The notes beneath the pieces are model-generated. The model saw only the letters and a list, made by a program, of their open reading frames with translations. It was not told the DNA's origin and did no database searches. Shown one piece after another: positions 45,849-50,489 of a stretch of DNA of 50,489 nt. The DNA comes from an uncultured Clostridia bacterium (lineage in GTDB: Bacteria; Bacillota; Clostridia; Oscillospirales; Oscillospiraceae). How positions within the stretch are numbered: the first letter of the stretch is position 1; each line of letters starts with the position of its first letter. The position numbers and the translations under genes are program-made. The DNA lies in the NCBI GenBank assembly GCA_937894515.1, contig CALCRH010000294.1, forward strand, positions 1-50,489, written 5' to 3'.

Positions 45849-47591
45849 ATGAACATGATTTACGAAGCAAAACAGCAGGTGCTGCACCTGACCCAAAACG
45901 CCTACGCCGCCGCGGTGGCGGAGGGCCTGCTGCCCGAGGGTTGTACCATGATCCCCAGCGTGGAAATCCCCAAGGATACCCGCAACGGCGACTATACCAC
46001 CACATTCTGTCTGGCAGCCGCCAAGGCCATGCACAAGAATCCCCGCGAGGTGGCGGCTATTCTCCGCGACCACATGGCACTCCAGAACAGCTATTTCACC
46101 GCCGTGGAGATCGCCGGCCCCGGCTTTCTGAACTTTACGCTGGGCGGCAAGTGGTTTGCCGACACCGTCAAGACCATTGAAGCTGAGAGCGAACACTACG
46201 GCGAGAACGAAGCCCTCAAGGGCAAGAAATACATGGTGGAGTTCGTCTCCGCCAACCCCACCGGCCCCATGCACATGGGCAACGCCCGGGGCGGCGTGCT
46301 GGGTGATACCCTTGCCTCCGTTCTTCAAAAATCCGGCGCGGACGTGTGGCGTGAATTTTACGTCAACGACGCCGGTAATCAGATCGAGAAGTTCGCCAAG
46401 AGCATCGAGGCCCGCTACTTCCAGATCATCAAGGGCGAGGACGCGGTGGAGTTCCCCGAGGACGGTTACCACGGCGAGGACATCAAGGATTTAGCCAAGG
46501 CGTTCTACGACCTCCACGGCGACAAATATCTGGACTGCGACGAGACAGAGCGCCATGAAGCACTTGCCCAGTTCGGTCTCAAGACCAATATCCCCAAGAT
46601 GAAAGCTGATCTGGAGCGCTATGGTATCCGCTATGATGAGTGGTTCTTTGAGTCCTCCCTCCACGACAGCGGCTTTGTGGCCGACAGCGTCAAGGCGCTG
46701 ACCGACAGGGGATACACCTACGAAAAGGACGGCGCCGTGTGGCTGGCCACCAGCCGCATCCTCAGCGAAAACCTGAAAAAGGCGGGCAAGTCCGATGCCG
46801 ACATCGAAAAGCTGGAGCTGAAAGACGATGTTCTGCGCCGTGCCAACGGCTTCTATACCTACTTTGCCGCCGATATCGCCTACCACCGCAACAAATTTGA
46901 AGTTCGCGGCTTCGACAAGGTCATCAACATCTGGGGTGCCGATCACCACGGCCATGTGGCGCGTCTGAAAGGCTCCATGGATGCCTTGGGACTGGACGGC
47001 GAAAACCGTCTGGACATCGTCCTCATGCAGCTTGTGAAGCTGGTGGAAAACGGCGAGGTGGTTCGTATGTCCAAGCGCACTGGCAAGGCGGTCAGCCTGA
47101 CCGATCTTTTGGATATGGTGCCGGTGGATGCCTGCCGCTACTTCTTCAATGCCAAGCCCGAGACGCAGATGGAGTTCGATCTGGGACTTGCCGTCCGCGA
47201 GGACAGCGAAAACCCCGTCTATTACGTCCAGTACGCCCACGCCCGTATCTGCACCCTGATCAAGGCACTTGCCGCCGAGGGGTACGCCGTGCCGAAAGCC
47301 GCTGACGTGGACTTTGCCGTGCTGACCGATGAAACCGAGCTGGAGCTCATTAAGGCATTGAGCCGTTACAGCGAGGTGGTGACCCTTGCCGCCCGCGCCT
47401 ACGATCCCAGCCATATCAACCGCTATCTCACCGAGCTGGCGGCGGCGTTCCACAAGTTCTATAACGCCTGCCGCATCAAGGGCGAGGAGCAGAATGTCCT
47501 GCTTGCCCGTCTGAAGCTGGCGGATACCACCCGCGCGGTGCTGAAAAACGCCATGACCCTCATCGGCTGCACCGCCCCGGAGAAGATGTAA
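45849..47591 (+). CDS. argS: Arginyl-tRNA synthetase
   Basis: 580 aa. A class I synthetase charging tRNA-Arg. The N-terminal additional domain is followed by VEFVSANPTGPMHMGNARGG (HIGH-type signature HMGN) and VRMSKRTGKAVSLTDLLD (KMSKS-equivalent). A DALR-type anticodon-binding domain closes the protein (YVQYAHARICTLIK; YNACRIKGEE). AAAGAGGTAG serves as the ribosome site, 12 bases after the DUF1934 stop. Nothing truncated. A palindromic repeat follows instead of a clear terminator. Confidence 0.96.
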   Translation: MNMIYEAKQQVLHLTQNAYAAAVAEGLLPEGCTMIPSVEIPKDTRNGDYTTTFCLAAAKAMHKNPREVAAILRDHMALQNSYFTAVEIAGPGFLNFTLGGKWFADTVKTIEAESEHYGENEALKGKKYMVEFVSANPTGPMHMGNARGGVLGDTLASVLQKSGADVWREFYVNDAGNQIEKFAKSIEARYFQIIKGEDAVEFPEDGYHGEDIKDLAKAFYDLHGDKYLDCDETERHEALAQFGLKTNIPKMKADLERYGIRYDEWFFESSLHDSGFVADSVKALTDRGYTYEKDGAVWLATSRILSENLKKAGKSDADIEKLELKDDVLRRANGFYTYFAADIAYHRNKFEVRGFDKVINIWGADHHGHVARLKGSMDALGLDGENRLDIVLMQLVKLVENGEVVRMSKRTGKAVSLTDLLDMVPVDACRYFFNAKPETQMEFDLGLAVREDSENPVYYVQYAHARICTLIKALAAEGYAVPKAADVDFAVLTDETELELIKALSRYSEVVTLAARAYDPSHINRYLTELAAAFHKFYNACRIKGEEQNVLLARLKLADTTRAVLKNAMTLIGCTAPEKM

Positions 47592-47607
47592 ATTAACCCA
47601 TTATCCA

Positions 47608-47632
47608 GTAGGGGCGGCCCTTGCGGCCGCCC
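47608..47632. repeat. GTAGGGG palindromic repeat
   Basis: GTAGGGGCGGCC, loop CTTGC, GGCCGCCC: an 8-bp perfect stem, between argS and the methyltransferase promoter. Confidence 0.85.
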
Positions 47633-47642
47633 TTTCTGCTTA

Positions 47643-47671
47643 TTGCACCCGCGCCCAAACTGTGCTACAAT
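47643..47671 (+). promoter_or_regulatory. Promoter of the trmN6-like/rsmI operon
   Basis: TTGCAC (47643-47648), 17-base spacer, TACAAT (47666-47671) with TG one base before the -10. Confidence 0.72.
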
Positions 47672-47698
47672 CAAAAAAACGACAGGGGAGGGACGCAC

Positions 47699-48421
47699 AT
47701 GGAAAAACAGGATCACCTTTGGCCGAACGGTCCCGTGTTCACCTTTTCCGAAAAAGCCTTTCCGCCCTCCACCGACTCGCTCCTGCTGGGCAGCTTCCCC
47801 AAGCTCCGCAAAAACGACCGGGTCTGCGACCTCGGTGCGGGTATGGGGCTTCTGGGGCTGCTTCTCTGGGCGCGGGAACCCTCCGTCAAGCTGACCGCCG
47901 TGGAGATCCAGCCGGATGCCTGCGAACTCTGCCGCCGGAATTATGCCGATAACGGTATCGGCGGCACGGTGCTGCAAGCCGACCTCCGGGACCGCACCCA
48001 ACTGCCCAAGGCGGGGAGTTATGATCTGGTCATCTGCAACCCGCCCTACTTTACTCCCGGCAGCGGTTTCATCGCAGAGGGAAATCGGGGACAGGCTCGC
48101 AGCGAACTGACCGCCACCCTGTCCGACATCTGCACGGCGGCGGCGTGGCTGCTGCCCACCGGCGGCAGATTTGCCCTGGTGTACCGTGCCGAGCGGCTGC
48201 CGGAGCTGCTGGAGACCGCGAAAAGTTCCGGTTTAATTCCCAAAAAACTTCGCTTTGTCCAAAAAAATTCCCACCTGTTTCCCCGGTTTTTCCTGCTGGA
48301 ATGCCGGAAAAACGGCAATCCCGGCTTACAGGTCGACCCGGTATTGTTGCTGGAGGATGTCCACGGCAGAGAGACACAGGACGTGCAAAAAGCCTATTTC
48401 AGAGATAAGGAGAACGGATAA
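47699..48421 (+). CDS. TrmN6/YfiC-like SAM-dependent methyltransferase
   Basis: 240 aa. A Rossmann methyltransferase with VCDLGAGMGLLGLLL (SAM loop), LTAVEIQPDACELCRRN, and DLVICNPPYF, the NPPY motif of N6-adenine methyltransferases. E. coli TrmN6 methylates A37 of tRNA1(Val); the Firmicutes member (YabB) sits next to rsmI as here. ATG 47699 follows AGGGGAGGGACG. The stop directly abuts the rsmI start, so the pair is an RNA-modification operon. The substrate is inferred. Confidence 0.87.
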   Translation: MEKQDHLWPNGPVFTFSEKAFPPSTDSLLLGSFPKLRKNDRVCDLGAGMGLLGLLLWAREPSVKLTAVEIQPDACELCRRNYADNGIGGTVLQADLRDRTQLPKAGSYDLVICNPPYFTPGSGFIAEGNRGQARSELTATLSDICTAAAWLLPTGGRFALVYRAERLPELLETAKSSGLIPKKLRFVQKNSHLFPRFFLLECRKNGNPGLQVDPVLLLEDVHGRETQDVQKAYFRDKENG

Positions 48422-49249
48422 ATGGCAGGTGTTTTGTATCTGGTGGGGACCCCCATCGGCAATCTGGGCGACTTCTCGCCCCGTGCCGTGGAGACCCTTA
48501 TGAATGCTGACTTTATCGCTGCGGAGGATACCCGCGTCAGCGTAAAGCTGCTGAATCATTTCGGCATCAAAAAGCCGCTGGTCAGCTACCATGAGCATAA
48601 CAAGGCCGCTGCCGGTCAGGCGATTTTGGAGCGTATTCTATCCGGTGAGACCTGTGGGCTGGTGACAGATGCCGGTATGCCCGCCATCTCCGACCCCGGC
48701 GAGGATCTCGCCCGGCTCTGCGCGGAGAACGGCGTCCCGGTTTTTGCCGTTCCCGGCCCCTGCGCCGCCATCTGCGCGCTGGCGGTAAGCGGCTTCGACA
48801 CAAGACGTTTCTGCTTTGAGGGCTTTCTTTCCGCCAACAAAAAGGAGCGCCGTGAGAGATTGCAGGAGCTGTCCGGCGAGGAGCGCACCGTGGTGTTCCA
48901 TGAGGCACCCCATAAGCTGAAAGCCACCCTTGCCGATATGGCGGAAATCCTTGGAAACAGACGGGTCGCGCTGTGCCGGGAGCTGACCAAGCTACACGAG
49001 GACACCGTGCGTACCACGCTGCCTGAAGCCGTGCAATACTACCAGGAAAACGAGCCGCGGGGCGAGTATGTTTTGGTAGTTGCCGGTCGGGAAAAGGCAG
49101 AAAAGACAGAATTGACGCTGGAACAGGGCGTGGCCTTGGTGCTGAAAAAAAGGGCAGAGGGCATGAAAATGAAAGATGCCGTCCGGCAGGTGGCAGACGA
49201 TACCGGACTCAACCGCAACGAGCTCTATCAGGCGGCTCTGCACGCATAA
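48422..49249 (+). CDS. rsmI: 16S rRNA (cytidine(1402)-2'-O)-methyltransferase RsmI
   Basis: 275 aa. RsmI methylates C1402 ribose in the decoding centre. Tetrapyrrole-methylase fold motifs: LYLVGTPIGNLGD, AAEDTRV, VTDAGMPAISDPGE, VPGPCAAICALAVSGF and YVLVVAGREK, with a C-terminal helical domain. It starts on the base after the previous gene's stop; AAGGAGAACGG is the ribosome site within that gene. The following hairpin may terminate the operon. Confidence 0.95.
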   Translation: MAGVLYLVGTPIGNLGDFSPRAVETLMNADFIAAEDTRVSVKLLNHFGIKKPLVSYHEHNKAAAGQAILERILSGETCGLVTDAGMPAISDPGEDLARLCAENGVPVFAVPGPCAAICALAVSGFDTRRFCFEGFLSANKKERRERLQELSGEERTVVFHEAPHKLKATLADMAEILGNRRVALCRELTKLHEDTVRTTLPEAVQYYQENEPRGEYVLVVAGREKAEKTELTLEQGVALVLKKRAEGMKMKDAVRQVADDTGLNRNELYQAALHA

Positions 49250-49262
49250 AAAGAAATAGGAC

Positions 49263-49303
49263 AATCCCCTCTGTGCATATAAATAGACACGGAGGGGATT
49301 TTT
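49263..49303 (+). terminator. Hairpin after rsmI that includes the spmA ribosome site
   Basis: A 13-bp stem (49263-49275 and 49288-49300, one T.G pair), 12-base AT-rich loop, then TTTT reaching the spmA ATG. The right arm contains GGAGGGG (49291-49297), the only ribosome site for spmA. It can serve as a terminator or as a translation block. Confidence 0.75.
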
Positions 49304-49882
49304 ATGGCAATGTCGTGGATCTGGGCGGGAATGGCGGCTTGTGCCGTAATTGTGGGCGCGATAAACGGGAATCTTGCGGCGGTCAGCACAGCGGCACTGG
49401 AAGGCGCAGGCAGGGCAATCGAACTCTGCCTGACCATGGCGGGGGCTATGTGCCTGTGGTCCGGTGTGATGGAGGTCATGAAGCGCTGTGAGCTGGACAA
49501 GGTGCTGGCAAAGGGGTTTCATCCGGTTTTGCGCCTGATTTTGCCGCGAGCCAGCCGGGACGCAGAAACATTGGCGGCGCTGAGCGGAAATGTCAGCGCC
49601 AATCTGCTGGGGCTGGGAAACGCGGCCACCCCATTGGGAATTCGGGCGGCACAGCGCATGGCACAGGGGTTGAATGGAACGGCAAGCGATGAGCTGTGCC
49701 GACTGGTGGTGCTGAATACCGCTTCCATTCAGCTTTTGCCCACCACGGTGGCAGCTCTGCGGATGAGCTGTGGCTGCACCGCCCCCTTTGACATTCTGCC
49801 CTGTGTATGGATCAGCTCGGTCTGCTCGGTGTCGGCGGGCCTGCTGATGGCCTGGGCGTTGGGGAAGGTGTGGCGGCAGTGA
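49304..49882 (+). CDS. spmA: Spore maturation protein A
   Basis: 192 aa, with four or five membrane segments and a nucleoside-recognition fold: ALEGAGRAIELCLTMAGAMCLWSGVMEV, LSGNVSANLLGLGNAATPLGI and NTASIQLLPTTVAALR are the SpmA hallmarks. SpmA and SpmB are needed for spore core dehydration and heat resistance in Bacillus and Clostridium, under sigma-E. The ribosome site is in a hairpin (see 49263-49303); the loop contains CATATAAA, faintly like a sigma-E -10, but no -35 is convincing. Confidence 0.92.
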   Translation: MAMSWIWAGMAACAVIVGAINGNLAAVSTAALEGAGRAIELCLTMAGAMCLWSGVMEVMKRCELDKVLAKGFHPVLRLILPRASRDAETLAALSGNVSANLLGLGNAATPLGIRAAQRMAQGLNGTASDELCRLVVLNTASIQLLPTTVAALRMSCGCTAPFDILPCVWISSVCSVSAGLLMAWALGKVWRQ

Positions 49883-50397
49883 ATTTCAGCGATTGGGTAG
49901 TGCCGGTGCTGCTTGCCGGCACGGCGTGCTACGCACTTTTCCGCAAAGAAGACGTATTTGACGCTCTGCGGGTGGGGGCGGCAGACGGTCTGACGGTGGT
50001 GTGGCGGATCGCCCCGTCTTTGGTGGCACTTTTGAGCGTAGTGGCCATGTTCCGTGCCTCGGGAGCATTGGACTTGCTGACACGGTGGCTGTCGCCGCTT
50101 TTGATTGCGCTGGGTGTACCGCCGGAGACAGCGGCAATTTTGCTGGTCCGACCTTTGAGCGGATCGGGGGCGCTGGCAGTAGCCGGCGAGTTGATGAAGA
50201 CCTACGGCGTGGATAGTCGGGTGGGGCGGACGGCGGCAGTGATGCTGGGCTGTACGGAAACCACGTTTTATACCATCGCGGTGTATTTCGGCGCGGCGGG
50301 GATCAAACGCACGCGCTATACGGTATTTGCGGCGCTGACGGCAGATCTGATGGGATTCCTTGCGGCAAGCTGGTGTGTGAATTGGTGGTTTGGATAA
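49879..50397 (+). CDS. spmB: Spore maturation protein B
   Basis: 172 aa, a membrane protein paralogous to SpmA: WVVPVLLAGTACYALFRKEDVFDAL, VGAADGLTVVWRIAPSLVALLSVVAMFRASGAL, LLVRPLSGSGALAV and MLGCTETTFYTIAVYFGAAG match SpmB. I use GTG 49879, whose codon overlaps the spmA TGA (GTGA); GTG 49870 in frame is an alternative. Acts with SpmA in the forespore membrane. Confidence 0.92.
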   Translation: MNFSDWVVPVLLAGTACYALFRKEDVFDALRVGAADGLTVVWRIAPSLVALLSVVAMFRASGALDLLTRWLSPLLIALGVPPETAAILLVRPLSGSGALAVAGELMKTYGVDSRVGRTAAVMLGCTETTFYTIAVYFGAAGIKRTRYTVFAALTADLMGFLAASWCVNWWFG

Positions 50398-50402
50398 AAG
50401 AA

Positions 50403-50435
50403 ATTCCCGCCGCAAATGCGGCGGGAATCTTTTTG
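50403..50435. terminator. Bidirectional terminator spmB / ferredoxin
   Basis: An 11-bp stem ATTCCCGCCGC/GCGGCGGGAAT (50403-50413, 50418-50428) followed by TCTTTTTG; it lies between convergent genes. Confidence 0.85.
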
Positions 50436-50448
50436 ACTATGTAAATGA

Positions 50449-50489
50449 TTAGTCAGCGGGGTTGATAGCGCCGTTGGGGCAGGTATCGC
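50449..50489 (-). CDS. 3' end of a ferredoxin gene, cut by the window edge
   Basis: Read on the minus strand, the last codons give DTCPNGAINPAD and TAA. This is the usual end of a 2[4Fe-4S] ferredoxin, where the Cys-Pro pair closes a cluster-binding motif. Only about 12 residues are inside the window, so the call rests on this short but characteristic tail. Confidence 0.7.
   Translation of the reverse strand, partial: DTCPNGAINPAD

Overview
This 50.5 kb window is a dense chromosomal segment from a low-copy, moderately high-GC Clostridia. It is most likely a member of the Oscillospiraceae/Ruminococcaceae. That placement is an inference, resting on Firmicutes gene orders (yqfC-yqfD-phoH-ybeY-era-yqzL-recO, murI-DUF1934-argS, spmA-spmB), several sporulation genes (ylbJ-like, yqfC, yqfD, spmA, spmB), an anaerobe's oxygen-defence set (PerR/Fur-like regulator, reverse rubrerythrin, rubrerythrin), AGGAGG-type ribosome sites and TTGACA/TATAAT-type promoters. 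I see no phage, plasmid, IS transposase or CRISPR array. The window is essentially core genome with a few odd insertions.

Layout. Bases 1-5.6 kb carry uvrA (5' end cut by the window edge), recD2 and comF. 5.7-8.1 kb carry mreB and a class I aminotransferase. 8.1-11.7 kb hold a DUF2461 gene among intergenic hairpin repeats, a secreted LRR/CFI-box protein (minus strand) and an LCP-family cell-wall gene. 11.7-14.3 kb hold a duplicated element with a partial tRNA copy, tRNA-Leu(UAG) and ftsH. 14.4-19.6 kb hold rlmB, a large membrane protein that looks like a catalytically dead P-type ATPase, and an EF-G-like GTPase with a degenerate nucleotide-specificity motif. 19.9-22.1 kb hold the oxidative-stress cluster and a DUF1508 protein. 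22.1-24.6 kb (minus) hold an acyltransferase with a zinc ribbon and a GltS-like symporter. 24.7-26.5 kb hold a short double-glycine-leader-like peptide gene, deoC and deoD. 26.5-34.8 kb hold the sporulation/ribosome/DNA-repair block ending in mutS2. 34.9-42.5 kb hold HPr, uvrC, nudC, a 3-hydroxyacyl-CoA dehydrogenase, recG and an EamA transporter. 42.5-50.5 kb hold folA, thyA, an unknown gene, murI, a DUF1934 gene, argS, a TrmN6-like methyltransferase, rsmI, spmA, spmB and the last codons of a ferredoxin.

How it fits together. DNA repair and recombination (uvrA, recD2, recO, mutS2, uvrC, recG), cell envelope (mreB, LCP, murI, plsC), ribosome and RNA maturation (rlmB, ybeY, era, rsmI, trmN6) and deoxynucleotide metabolism (deoC, deoD, thyA, folA) dominate. 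Intergenic space is colonised by a family of short GTAGGGG-type palindromes. Their stem sequences differ from copy to copy but remain complementary, and one copy has been absorbed into the coding sequence of a yqzL-like gene.

Most promising items for follow-up: the pseudo-P-type ATPase (15221-17374), the orphan GG-leader peptide with its own strong promoter in front of deoC (24755-24910), the covarying palindrome family, the duplicated tRNA-Leu 3' end with inverted 13-nt arms (11703-11950), and the hairpin that buries the spmA ribosome-binding site (49263-49303).
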